DNA of 64,000 nucleotides from Bremerella sp. P1 (GTDB taxonomy: Bacteria > Planctomycetota > Planctomycetia > Pirellulales > Pirellulaceae): positions 6,349,814-6,413,813 of the forward strand of contig NZ_CP118164.1 in NCBI RefSeq assembly GCF_028748185.1, read 5' to 3'. The notes under the pieces were generated by a model. It saw only the letters and a list, made by a program, of their open reading frames with translations. It was not told the origin of the DNA and ran no database searches. Shown here piece after piece: positions 8,149 through 16,174 of this stretch; position 1 is the stretch's first letter; every line of letters starts with the position of its first letter. The position numbers and the translations under genes were made by a program.

Positions 8149-9384
8149 CTACGGAAGATGTAACGTCGTCAGCGGGCCAACGGCGGTCGTCGACGTTTTG
8201 CGCAGATCGTACGTCGCTAAAAGTCGTCCAATATCGTCAAGGTTTACCTTTTGATAGGCCTCGACCGTTTCTTTCACCGTGCGAAGCTTCTTCCGCTGCG
8301 TCCAGCTTGAGCCCACCGAGAAAAGGCGGCTCGAGGGGCGCTCGCTGCGTAGCACGACATGCGAACAGACTTTGTTCTTTGCTAAATCCAGTTCTCGCTG
8401 CGTGACCCCATCTGTCATCAGCTTCTCGACTTCGTAGGTGACGACTTCCAGCACGCGTTGGGCATCTTGCGGGGCACAACAGACGTAGTTCATCATCACG
8501 CCGCAGCCTTGGAATTCATACGACTCCATCGCTGCGAATTCCGCGAGACCTGGGTCGACCAGTTCCCAGAAGAAACGGCTACCGACATCGTCTCCCATGA
8601 TCGTCGCCAGAAGTCGCGCCGCGTACCGGGCTTCATCCTCCGAGCCGGGCGACTCGGCCAGTTGGATGACGTACTGCTGAATCGAGGTCTCTTTGGTGAG
8701 GAGCTGAAAATTCGAATGACCGATCGGCCGAGCCGTATTGCGCGTCACATCGTACTTTTTCCAGCTACCGCACAACTTGTTCGCTTGATCGACGAGCTTG
8801 TCGAAGTCGACATTCCCGGTAGCGACCAGCGTCATGTTCGTCGGGCTGTAACGCTCTTCGAAGTACGACATCATCTGCTGCTGCGTCAGGTCGCCGACCG
8901 ACTGCTGCGTACCGAGCACGCTGTTGCCCAGCGGATGTTCGCCGAACCAGGCCGCCATGCTCTTTTCGTGACCGCCGTAGGGTGGCTGGTCGTCGTACTT
9001 CATGATCTCTTCGAGGATCACCTTCTTCTCGGTATCGAAATCCTCTTGCCGCAATGTTGGCCGCATGATGTCGGCCAGAAGATCGACGATCTGCGTTTGC
9101 AGTTCCGGAAGGACGACGGCGTAGTAGACCGTTTGTTCCTCACTGGTAAACGCGTTCGACTGCGCACCGAGTTCGTCGAGTTCACGGTTCACGTCTTCGG
9201 CCGTGCGGCGCGAGGTCCCCTTGAACACCATGTGTTCCAGGAAGTGACTCACGCCGGCGACTTCCGCCGTCTCGTCACGAGAGCCCGTCTTTACGAAAAA
9301 TGCCGTGGCAAGCGAATAAGCATTCGGGTTTACTTCGGCAACGATATCCAAGCCGTTATCAAGCGTCGCCTGACGAAATTTCAC
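8149..9384 (-). CDS. M16 family zinc peptidase, catalytic subunit
   Basis: A 411-residue M16 (pitrilysin/processing-protease type) enzyme. The inverted zinc motif HFLEH is intact at about residues 47-51 (GVSHFLEHMVFKGT), with the downstream acidic helix in TSEEQTVYYAVV, and the second M16 domain follows (YSPTNMTLVATGNV). The start is the GTG at 9384: a perfect GGAGGT lies six bases upstream and the sequence then reads VKFRQATLDNGLDIV, typical of the family N-terminus. It overlaps the 3' end of the upstream M16-like gene by 26 bases, indicating translational coupling. The two probably form a heteromer, as known for paired M16B proteins. The physiological substrate is unknown. Confidence 0.93.
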   Translation of the reverse strand: MKFRQATLDNGLDIVAEVNPNAYSLATAFFVKTGSRDETAEVAGVSHFLEHMVFKGTSRRTAEDVNRELDELGAQSNAFTSEEQTVYYAVVLPELQTQIVDLLADIMRPTLRQEDFDTEKKVILEEIMKYDDQPPYGGHEKSMAAWFGEHPLGNSVLGTQQSVGDLTQQQMMSYFEERYSPTNMTLVATGNVDFDKLVDQANKLCGSWKKYDVTRNTARPIGHSNFQLLTKETSIQQYVIQLAESPGSEDEARYAARLLATIMGDDVGSRFFWELVDPGLAEFAAMESYEFQGCGVMMNYVCCAPQDAQRVLEVVTYEVEKLMTDGVTQRELDLAKNKVCSHVVLRSERPSSRLFSVGSSWTQRKKLRTVKETVEAYQKVNLDDIGRLLATYDLRKTSTTAVGPLTTLHLP

Positions 9385-10615
9385 TCGGAACCTCCAATCT
9401 CTTTGCACCGATGGTTGTAACCCGATAGTCTTTGGGCGGATTCTTTTTCAGGTAGGCGTTGATGGTCTCGACACTGATTCCATCCAGTATCGTCTCCAGT
9501 TCTTCCATCGTCCGAATCCGGCCGAGATGATACCAGTCTGCTGCCAGCGAGGACGCCCGAGACGAACTCGATTCCTGCTGCATAATAATGCCACTCTTGA
9601 AGCGGGCCTTCAGTCGCGTTAGCTCATCCTGGTGAACGCCTTTGGGTAGTTCATTGAACTGCTCGATCATCACGTCGAGGGTCTCTTGAGCCCGTTCGGT
9701 ACTTGTCCCGGCATACGCCAGGACGGCACCTTGCGTTTTGAGCGAGTTGCACGAGGCATACACGGTATAGCAAAGCCCGCGCTTCTCACGCACTTCGCTG
9801 AACAGTCGCGAGCTCATCCCGTCGCTCATGATGCCGATCGCGGCACGAGCCTGGTAGAAGTCAGGATCGGAGACCGGCACACCGGCGAACCCGAGCCCCA
9901 CGTGTGTCTGGCTCGATTCAAATGGAACGTGAACGTACTTTGGCAAGGACGAACCCAGGTAACTCTTTTGCCCCGGGCGCGACTCCCAACCGCCAAACAG
10001 TTTCTGAATCGTTTCCTTCAATCGGTCCCAATCGAAGTTGCCGGCGACTGAGATGATCGCTTCGTCGGGACGAACCCAGGTATCGAAATATTCTTTCGCA
10101 ACTTCCTGCGTGAGCGCTTCCAGACTGGCCAGCGTCCCGGTCGGATGCCAACCCCAGGGATCGGGGTACATCTGCCGCCGCAGGCTAAGCATGGCTTGCT
10201 GATGCAGATCGTCCTCCAGGGCACGCAGCTCCTGAAAGCACACCTGCTTGGCATCTTCGAACTCATCCGGCAGAAAATGGGGCCGCTGAACCAGGTCGGC
10301 ATAAATGCTAAGCGTTGCTTCCAGGTTCTCAGCCAACAGGGCCCCGCCAAAGGACAGATGGCTGGACGATACGCCACCGCCGCGGGCAACCCCCAAGTTA
10401 TCCAGCGCCTCGACATACTCTCGGCTATCGAGATCACCACACCCACGTTGGACCCAATCGCACAGTAAGTTGGCGACGCCGCGATTGGCTTCGACCTCAC
10501 GCTGCACACCGGCTGGGATAACGATCGAAAAGGCTGCCGATTGCAGCCAGGGCATAGACTCGGCGAGGAGGGTCAGTCCGTTGTCGAAACTCTCGGAGTA
10601 ATAAGTGGAACGCAC
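9359..10615 (-). CDS. M16 peptidase-like protein, non-catalytic partner
   Basis: About 418 residues with the full two-domain M16 fold (FDNGLTLLAESMPWL at the N-terminus, VSVAGNFDWDRL-like and GLCYTVYASCNS later). Where the catalytic neighbour has HFLEH this protein has NLLCD (GVANLLCDWVQRG), so both zinc histidines and the glutamate are lost, as in the regulatory chain of heteromeric M16 enzymes. The start is uncertain: GTG at 10615 gives a compact family-like N-terminus, and another GTG at 10720 would add 35 unlike residues. Its end overlaps the catalytic gene. Confidence 0.88.
   Translation of the reverse strand: MRSTYYSESFDNGLTLLAESMPWLQSAAFSIVIPAGVQREVEANRGVANLLCDWVQRGCGDLDSREYVEALDNLGVARGGGVSSSHLSFGGALLAENLEATLSIYADLVQRPHFLPDEFEDAKQVCFQELRALEDDLHQQAMLSLRRQMYPDPWGWHPTGTLASLEALTQEVAKEYFDTWVRPDEAIISVAGNFDWDRLKETIQKLFGGWESRPGQKSYLGSSLPKYVHVPFESSQTHVGLGFAGVPVSDPDFYQARAAIGIMSDGMSSRLFSEVREKRGLCYTVYASCNSLKTQGAVLAYAGTSTERAQETLDVMIEQFNELPKGVHQDELTRLKARFKSGIIMQQESSSSRASSLAADWYHLGRIRTMEELETILDGISVETINAYLKKNPPKDYRVTTIGAKRLEVPSEISSGDA
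9390..9395 (-). promoter_or_regulatory. strong Shine-Dalgarno fixing the GTG start of the M16 peptidase
   Basis: Read on the minus strand this is AGGAGGT-like (GGAGGT), six bases before the GTG at 9384. It lies within the 3' end of the upstream M16-like gene. It decides the start against the open frame that reaches 9408. Confidence 0.75.
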
Positions 10616-10726
10616 GTGTTTGCCGTCGCTTCCCGCTGTTGCAAATAAGTCCGAAGATAAATGAGATGGGCTAATCCCTGATTTAAACGGCCAGAAGATG
10701 CCCCGACAAGGCCCAGTCACTGCGGA

Positions 10727-11302
10727 CTAAGCATGCGTGCTGGTCTGAACGGTTCCCATTTCAACCGCTTTATAGACCGTCGAAGCGATTCGGAAACCGA
10801 GCCGCTCGTACAGGCGAATGGCCCCGATGTTCTGCGAAGTGACTTCCAGCGAAGCCTGCGTCAGGTCGTGCTCGCGAAATCCATTCAAGGCTCTCAGCAG
10901 CAGAATGGCTCCGATACCCTGTCCACGAAATCCGGGCACAACGCCCAGATTCTGAATCGATCCTTTTCCTTCGCGGTCGCGGACACCTTGCACGGTGGCA
11001 ACCGGTCGCCAGTCGCGTGATTCGGGATCTTCGTATTCGATCAGCCAGGTAGCGGCCGGCAGGAAACCATCCCGCATCGAGATCTCGCGCATCAGGCGGA
11101 AACAGCCTTCCGAGTCCCCCAGACAAGGGAAGACATTCGCATCGACCTCGAACCGAAAGCTTTGGAATTTAACCTCGGCGTGCCGCTTAAGAATTTCTGC
11201 CGTCCAAGGCTGAAAGCGGAACCCAGGCGGAAGGGGTGGCTCATCGGGCAGATCTGCTAGCGAGATCTCCATCCGGAATCGTTTGAAATAAGTTAGCGTC
11301 AC
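10727..11302 (-). CDS. GNAT family N-acetyltransferase
   Basis: A 191-residue protein. The GNAT acetyl-CoA pyrophosphate loop is clear in NLGVVPGFRGQGIGAILLLRAL (motif A, R-G-Q-G-I-G), followed by motif B in NIGAIRLYERLGF. The N-terminal 60 residues (TLTYFKRFRMEISLADLP) are a lineage-type extension that I recall from planctomycete acetyltransferases. GTG at 11302 is chosen because GAAAGAGAG precedes it; another GTG at 11317 is possible. It lies upstream of the M16 pair in the same direction and may be co-transcribed. The acceptor substrate is unknown. Confidence 0.88.
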   Translation of the reverse strand: MTLTYFKRFRMEISLADLPDEPPLPPGFRFQPWTAEILKRHAEVKFQSFRFEVDANVFPCLGDSEGCFRLMREISMRDGFLPAATWLIEYEDPESRDWRPVATVQGVRDREGKGSIQNLGVVPGFRGQGIGAILLLRALNGFREHDLTQASLEVTSQNIGAIRLYERLGFRIASTVYKAVEMGTVQTSTHA

Positions 11303-11404
11303 CGGCTCTCTTTCCACGATTGTGCACGCGTGAGCATGGTTATTAACACTAACTATCGTATCCCTTTACGCCCAAAAAAGCGACGAACGTTTCCGGAAAA
11401 TGGA

Positions 11405-11881
11405 TTATTGGGCGGTATCGATCGTTTGGTTCGCCGAAAAGACCTGGGCCTCGTTATCCCGGGCCCAATCTTCGCGATCATAGCTGATCACCGAAGTATC
11501 GGTCTCTTGGACTTCCAGCAGGTTCAGATCGAACCCCATCCGGGTGATTTCGGTGAACAGCTTATAGGCTAGATTCTCGACCGAAGTCGGGCCCTGGAAT
11601 TCGCAGAGCTTGAAGTCCTCGCCATGGGTCGCCATGTGACTCTTGAGCGTCGCATAGAGAGGGTCGTTCACATTGATCAGCATGCCGTGATCGTACTTTT
11701 CCTTCAGGAAAGGCCCGATCTTGTCATCGAAATCAGAGAACAACGTCGAATACGACCCGGTCCGCTGCACCTCGAAGTGACAAACGATCCCGTACCGGTG
11801 CCCGTGCAGATTCCGACACTTATCCTGCAGTTCTTCATTTCGATGCGCGGCGTAAAACTTGTATTCCTTGCGGATGATCAT
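11405..11881 (-). CDS. 6-pyruvoyl-tetrahydropterin synthase / QueD-type enzyme
   Basis: A 158-residue member of the PTPS/QueD family, which turns 7,8-dihydroneopterin triphosphate into a tetrahydropterin (for queuosine or related pterins). Zinc ligands are visible as H13 (FYAAHRNE) and H26/H28, and the catalytic cysteine as C22 in CRNLHGH, matching the C-x3-HGH pattern of QueD. The downstream DFDD and PTSVENLAYKLF motifs also fit. The ATG at 11881 follows GGTGGAG; a GTG at 11893 is a weaker alternative. No other queuosine gene is nearby, so whether the product feeds queuosine or a tetrahydropterin cofactor cannot be decided here. Confidence 0.92.
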   Translation of the reverse strand: MIIRKEYKFYAAHRNEELQDKCRNLHGHRYGIVCHFEVQRTGSYSTLFSDFDDKIGPFLKEKYDHGMLINVNDPLYATLKSHMATHGEDFKLCEFQGPTSVENLAYKLFTEITRMGFDLNLLEVQETDTSVISYDREDWARDNEAQVFSANQTIDTAQ

Positions 11882-12028
11882 CGCGAACTCCACCAGCGAC
11901 CTGAATATTCAATACGGACGATTGTTTCGCTTTTCGAGGGAAAGGACAAGCAATCCTAGCACGAAAGAACTAACTTCGGCCTTTGACCGTACTCGTTGCC
12001 AGTTTTTAACTTCCGGCCGTCCAGAACG

Positions 12029-12058
12029 TTGACAACGAAAGAATCAAGCTTCTATTAT
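12029..12058 (+). promoter_or_regulatory. sigma70-like promoter of tRNA-Arg
   Basis: A perfect -35 TTGACA at 12029-12034 and a -10 TATTAT at 12053-12058, 18 bases apart, place the transcription start about 15 bases before the tRNA. Confidence 0.65.
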
Positions 12059-12079
12059 GACAGGAAAGCCAAGCCGCTT

Positions 12080-12153
12080 GTCCCCGTAGCTCAACTGGAT
12101 AGAGTGTCGGCCTCCGAAGCCGAAGGTTGCAGGTTCGAACCCCGCCGGGGATA
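12080..12153 (+). tRNA. tRNA-Arg (anticodon CCG)
   Basis: A full 74-base cloverleaf. The acceptor stem pairs 12080-12086 (GTCCCCG) with 12146-12152 (CGGGGAT). The D-stem is GCTC/GAGT with GG in the loop. The anticodon stem TCGGC/GCCGA holds the loop CTCCGAA, with anticodon CCG at 12114-12116, which reads the Arg codon CGG. The T-loop is TTCGAAC. The T-stem GCAGG/CCCGC has one A-C mismatch (12131 with 12143). The discriminator base is A and CCA is not encoded. Confidence 0.95.
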
Positions 12154-12161
12154 CTTTTGTT

Positions 12162-12195
12162 AAGCCGTGAACTCATATGGGTTTACGGCTTTTTT
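12162..12195 (+). terminator. intrinsic terminator after tRNA-Arg
   Basis: AAGCCGT and ACGGCTT form a perfect 7-bp stem, extended by imperfect inner pairs (GAAC with GTTT), followed by a run of six T. It starts nine bases after the tRNA. Confidence 0.85.
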
Positions 12196-12269
12196 GTTGT
12201 CAGCCAGAAGATTCTGAGATGTTCTTGAAAATGGGCCGTTCTTGAAGCCTTCTACCCTGGCGGTGACCC

Positions 12270-12836
12270 TTATGCCCCAGGCCTATGGGTGAGCCACTGC
12301 CGGACGAACTTCCTTTGCTGGCCGGTCTCGGGCGACTCGCGGTCGTGCCGCTCTTGGTCCCGTTGTCTCAAGTCTTGAAGCACGTCCAACACGTCGTCAG
12401 GATTTGCCAGGCCATGCCGCAGTAGCCAACATCCGATGACGGTACCGGTGCGGCCGATACCACCCCAGCAGTGGACGTACACAGGGCTATCGCTGGCCAA
12501 CGATCCGTCGATCGCATCGAGAATCTCATTCATCGTGGCATGCGTGGGAATCGACAGGTCGCGGATCGCATGTCGCCGCATCGCAGCCTCTGGCGAACGT
12601 TGTGCTGCGGTATCCTCGTAGGGGACGAACTGCTGTCCATTGGAGTTCGCTTCATCCGCCTCCATCAGATTCACGAACGTTAGGATGCCGGCGTCAACGA
12701 GCGTGTGGATTCTCGTTTCATGTTCGGCCGGGTCGAGGTGCCCAGGATAGGCGCCAGCAAGCAGTCGCGACGGTACGACCCAGTAGCTGGACGGCGTCGG
12801 AGGGATCGTCGTTTCGTCGGCGAGCATGAATCTCAT
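12270..12836 (-). CDS. protein-tyrosine / dual-specificity phosphatase family
   Basis: A 188-residue protein with the cysteine-phosphatase signature HCWGGIGRTG at residues 122-131; Cys123 is the expected nucleophile and Arg129 the phosphate-binding arginine. The upstream part (WVVPSRLLAGAYPG, followed by a TFVNLMEADE strand) is like that of atypical dual-specificity phosphatases and tyrosine phosphatases. It is a stand-alone soluble protein without a signal peptide. The start at 12836 could also be the Met three codons later. Substrate unknown. Confidence 0.88.
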   Translation of the reverse strand: MRFMLADETTIPPTPSSYWVVPSRLLAGAYPGHLDPAEHETRIHTLVDAGILTFVNLMEADEANSNGQQFVPYEDTAAQRSPEAAMRRHAIRDLSIPTHATMNEILDAIDGSLASDSPVYVHCWGGIGRTGTVIGCWLLRHGLANPDDVLDVLQDLRQRDQERHDRESPETGQQRKFVRQWLTHRPGA

Positions 12837-13013
12837 TGGAAGCAGACTTCCTCACAAAGCGGAGCTAATTCAATGAATTGAAGGGGGGGACAATACCGCA
12901 AGAGGGTCATATTAAACTTCAACAAGTCGGCAGTCTATAAAATTGGAGATGCTGTGTAGGCTGGATGAATGGATGCCGAGAATCGGGCACAATGACAAAA
13001 GGAGTTCTACGTC

Positions 13014-13730
13014 ATGCCTGACCAACGAAAACACCGAGGCCCGCATCCGCTGGACCGGCAACTCTTCGACGACGAAGCGATACCTGGCCTGCGTGAAGCC
13101 GTCGCGGACTTGTCGTGGCTGTGGACGCGCGATTACGCCATTGATTCATCACTCAAACTGGTTGGCGACCGATATGCCCTCAACGCTCGACAACGTATCG
13201 CCGTTGCCCGCTGTGCCTGTAGCGACAGTGCGGTTGTCCAAAGGGGACAACATGAAGTATCCGCGTCCGAGCTTTCTGGAAATGAGCTCTGGATCGACGG
13301 CTACAATGTGCTCACTTCGGTCGAGGCCGCATTATCCCACGGAGTGATTCTACATTCGCATGACGGGTGCTTTCGTGACATGGCGAGTATGCACGGAAGT
13401 TACCGCCGGGTAGAAGAGACGGTAGCAGCAATCGAGATCATCGGCGAGTTGGCAGCCAGTTTTGGCGTTGCGAATTGCCGCTGGCTGTTTGACCAACCAG
13501 TCTCCAACAGCGGGCGATTGAAGACACTGCTTGGAAAACTGGCCGAGGAACGCGACTGGAATTGGGAGATCGACCTGGTCGCCGATCCCGATCCGTTGCT
13601 TGCAGCCACCGACCGAATCGTCGCTTCCGCCGACAGTCAAATCCTCGACAGCGCAGAACGGTGGTTCAATCTTGCCCGGATCGCCATCGAATCACGCGTG
13701 CCAAATGCTTGGGTCATCGATTTATCGTAG
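13014..13730 (+). CDS. DUF434 / DUF5616 protein
   Basis: A 238-residue protein. Residues 1-55 match DUF434 (PLDRQLFDDEAIPGLREAVADLSWLWTRDY, then LVGDRYALNARQRIAVARC), and residues 85-235 the DUF5616 region (ELWIDGYNVLTSVEAALSHG, HDGCFRDMASMHGSYRRVEET). The second half has acidic clusters that recall a PIN/NYN-type nuclease-like fold (IDGYNVL, LVADPDP), but that is inference. AGGAG lies eight bases before the ATG. Function unknown. Confidence 0.85.
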   Translation: MPDQRKHRGPHPLDRQLFDDEAIPGLREAVADLSWLWTRDYAIDSSLKLVGDRYALNARQRIAVARCACSDSAVVQRGQHEVSASELSGNELWIDGYNVLTSVEAALSHGVILHSHDGCFRDMASMHGSYRRVEETVAAIEIIGELAASFGVANCRWLFDQPVSNSGRLKTLLGKLAEERDWNWEIDLVADPDPLLAATDRIVASADSQILDSAERWFNLARIAIESRVPNAWVIDLS

Positions 13731-13969
13731 CGACAGTTGCTGTGTACAGTCTTTGATTAACGTCGGAAGCATCCTTTTTGGCCCTATCCACCCCGCCTTG
13801 TATACACGAAGCGGCTGCTTTGAGGCTGAAGCTGACTCTCCATCTTTCGCTGAACCATTTCTTGACCTGCCCCCTTCAACCAGCGACCATCTCGCGGCGA
13901 CGAGGCACTTTCCAATCTTCATCGGCAAGGTGTGCGATACGGTTCTATTCGCAGCGAACCACGCGCTAC

Positions 13970-13997
13970 TTGAAAACGCAAATTAATTCGATAATAT
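13970..13997 (+). promoter_or_regulatory. candidate promoter of the ribose operon
   Basis: TTGAAA at 13970-13975 and TAATAT at 13992-13997, 16 bases apart, about 65 bases before the GTG of the LacI-family gene. Confidence 0.45.
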
Positions 13998-14019
13998 GTA
14001 GCACAATCGATTGAGCACT

Positions 14020-14033
14020 GTGGTTTTCACCAC
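14020..14033. promoter_or_regulatory. inverted repeat, possible LacI-family operator
   Basis: GTGGT and ACCAC arms separated by TTTC, just downstream of the candidate promoter and 29 bases before the regulator's start codon. The position fits autoregulation. It lacks the central CG common in LacI-family operators, so it is only a candidate. Confidence 0.35.
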
Positions 14034-14062
14034 TTTTCCGTAATTTACAGTCTGTTCGTTTC

Positions 14063-15100
14063 GTGCCTAAAGCCTATTCCAATTCGACTTTGAGCGATGT
14101 CGCTCGTGAGGCCAACGTGAGCGTCTCAACCGCTTCTCGTGTGCTCAATGGCTTGGCCGAGAAGTATCGAATTAGTCGCTCGACGGCCCAGTTGGTTCGC
14201 GAATCGGCAGATAAGCTTGGGTTTCGTCCCAGCCAAGTCGCAAGGTCGCTTCGGCTAAAGCGGACAGGCCTGTTAGGGATTGTTGTTCCCGATCTTTCCA
14301 ATCCATTCTTCTCCTCGATTGCCCGTGCGGTGACCGTGTCGGCCGAAGCGGAAGGCTTTTCGGCGATCCTGGCCGACAGTGGCGGTGCCGTCGGAAAAGA
14401 GAAGACACTGATCGATCAATTGACCACTCGTAGCGTGGAAGGACTGATCGTCTGTCCCGTCGGGCTCAACTTCGAGCACCTTGAGACGGTTCATCAACAA
14501 GGGATGCCGCTGGTTGTTGTGGATCGTTGCAAGGCGAATTCGTCAATGGTTCAGGTCACTTCCGATCACATCGCCGGCACGCGTCAAGCGATGAAGCTGC
14601 TACTCGGCAACGGCCATCGACACATTGGTGTGCTGCAGGGGATCGCCGGGACGCTTCCATGCGATCAGCGTCTTCAAGGAGTGCAAGAAGCTCTGACAGA
14701 AGTCGGCGCCAGGTTGGATTCGGCGATGATCGCCGGCGACCAGTTCACCTACGAATCGGGATACACGTCTGCCCGCAAGTTGCTGACAACCAATCCTCAA
14801 ATCACAGCACTGTTTGCCATGAGTACTCCTAATGCATTTGGTGCCTATCAGGCTGCCATTGAACTGGGACTGCGCGTGCCGGACGACCTGTCTTTGATCT
14901 GTTTCGATGATGTCGCGTTTGCCGACTTCATGCAGGTCCCGCTAACGACGGTTTCGCAAGACGTGCCTGAACTCGGGCGGCTCGCGGCTTCGCTCGTCAC
15001 CCAGCAGCTTGTCCATGGCAAAGTGCCCGCACAGAAAACGCACACAATACCGGTTACCCTCCTCACTCGAGCATCCGTTGGAAAGACGTCCCCATCATGA
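14063..15100 (+). CDS. LacI-family transcriptional regulator of ribose/nucleoside use
   Basis: A 345-residue regulator with a GTG start. The N-terminal LacI helix-turn-helix is clear at about residues 9-30 (TLSDVAREANVSVSTASRVLNG), followed by the hinge (FRPSQVARSLR) and a periplasmic-binding-protein-like sensor domain from about residue 68 (GLLGIVVPDLSNPFFSSIARAV), with ICFDDVAFADFMQVPLTTV near the end. It is first in a row of six same-strand genes, and its stop overlaps the next start (ATGA), so it is probably part of the operon and senses ribose or a related compound. Confidence 0.93.
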   Translation: MPKAYSNSTLSDVAREANVSVSTASRVLNGLAEKYRISRSTAQLVRESADKLGFRPSQVARSLRLKRTGLLGIVVPDLSNPFFSSIARAVTVSAEAEGFSAILADSGGAVGKEKTLIDQLTTRSVEGLIVCPVGLNFEHLETVHQQGMPLVVVDRCKANSSMVQVTSDHIAGTRQAMKLLLGNGHRHIGVLQGIAGTLPCDQRLQGVQEALTEVGARLDSAMIAGDQFTYESGYTSARKLLTTNPQITALFAMSTPNAFGAYQAAIELGLRVPDDLSLICFDDVAFADFMQVPLTTVSQDVPELGRLAASLVTQQLVHGKVPAQKTHTIPVTLLTRASVGKTSPS

Positions 15101-16170
15101 AACGCGAACTACTGCTCTTGCTACTGCTTTCAAGCGTTAGCCTGATCTTACCCCATGCCTCGTTCGCCGCCGAACCTAGTAAGCCAATTCCATTGATCTT
15201 CGATACCGATATCGGTAACGACTGCGATGATGTCCTGGCGCTAGCGATGATTCATGCCTTACAGTCGCGTGGAGAATGCGAGCTGCTGGCGGTTACCATT
15301 ACCAAGGATCACGAATTAGCCGCTCCGTTTGCCGATAGCGTGAATACGTTTTATGGCCGCGGCGATATTCCGATTGGCGTGTGCCGAAGTGGCGTTACGC
15401 CTGAGGAAGGCAAGTTCAATGGACTGGCTTCTGAGGCGGATGGCGGCCAACTGCGTTATCCCCACGACCTGAAGTCGGGCAAGCAAGCTCCCAGCGCGGT
15501 GGATGTCTTGCGGAAGGCTCTAGTGGATGCCGAAGATGCTTCGGTTGTCATTTGTCAGGTCGGCTTCTCCACGAACCTGGCCGACCTCATCGAGTCTCCG
15601 GCTGACGACATCAGCCCACTCACCGGTATGGAATTGGTCAAACAGAAGGTACGTTTGTTTTCCGTGATGGCCGCGGCGTTTGCGAAGATTCCTGACCGTA
15701 AGACGGGAGAGCCAAAGCTGTATCGCGAGTATAACGTCTTCAAAGATATTCCAGCTGCCCGGCGTCTCTTCTCGAAGTGGCCCACTCCGATTATCTGGAG
15801 CGGATTCGAGATTGGCCTGAATCTGACCTATCCCCACGAAAGTATCGAGCGCGACTACGGCTATGTCGCCCACCATCCCGTGGCTGAGGCTTATGTCCGA
15901 TACATTCCCCCGCCGCATGATCGTCCGACCTGGGATTTGACATCGGTTCTCGTTGCCGTGCGTCCCGATCACAACTACTTCGACATTTCACCGGCAGGGC
16001 AGGTAACCGTGCTCGAAGATGGTTACACCACGTTTGAAGCGAAGGAAGGCGGTCGCGATCGATACCTGATTCTGCGAGATGATCAGAAAGCTCGTGCCAC
16101 CGAGGCGTTGACCCTACTTTCCAGCGAACCGCCGCACGTGCAGGTCGCCTCATCTCCGGGTGAAAGGTAG
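15097..16170 (+). CDS. exported inosine-uridine-type nucleoside hydrolase
   Basis: A 357-residue nucleoside hydrolase, which cleaves the N-glycosidic bond of ribonucleosides to free base and ribose. The calcium/ribose motif is FDTDIGNDCDDVLAL (residues 35-49), matching the family's DTDxGxDxDD. A signal peptide (RELLLLLLLSSVSLILPHASFA) precedes it, which most bacterial family members lack, so the reaction probably occurs in the periplasm. Translation is coupled to the regulator by an ATGA overlap. The genes after it encode ribose uptake and ribokinase, so the enzyme would feed ribose to the importer. Confidence 0.92.
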   Translation: MKRELLLLLLLSSVSLILPHASFAAEPSKPIPLIFDTDIGNDCDDVLALAMIHALQSRGECELLAVTITKDHELAAPFADSVNTFYGRGDIPIGVCRSGVTPEEGKFNGLASEADGGQLRYPHDLKSGKQAPSAVDVLRKALVDAEDASVVICQVGFSTNLADLIESPADDISPLTGMELVKQKVRLFSVMAAAFAKIPDRKTGEPKLYREYNVFKDIPAARRLFSKWPTPIIWSGFEIGLNLTYPHESIERDYGYVAHHPVAEAYVRYIPPPHDRPTWDLTSVLVAVRPDHNYFDISPAGQVTVLEDGYTTFEAKEGGRDRYLILRDDQKARATEALTLLSSEPPHVQVASSPGER

Positions 16171-16174
16171 TCCA

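Larger units (their letters stand above)
13731..14062. other. 332-base intergenic stretch before the ribose operon
   Basis: No supported gene. An open frame crossing it is a continuation of a shadow frame of the DUF434 gene. The 3' end carries the likely promoter of the LacI-family gene and a short inverted repeat, listed separately. I see nothing in the first 230 bases. Confidence 0.6.

Noticed and set aside
8458-9420. 320-codon plus-strand frame opposite the M16 peptidase
   Set aside because: Shadow of the peptidase; Arg/His/Leu-rich composition typical of antisense translation.
13531-13986. 151-codon frame crossing the end of the DUF434 gene
   Set aside because: It starts inside the DUF434 gene in another frame and continues into non-coding sequence without any motif.
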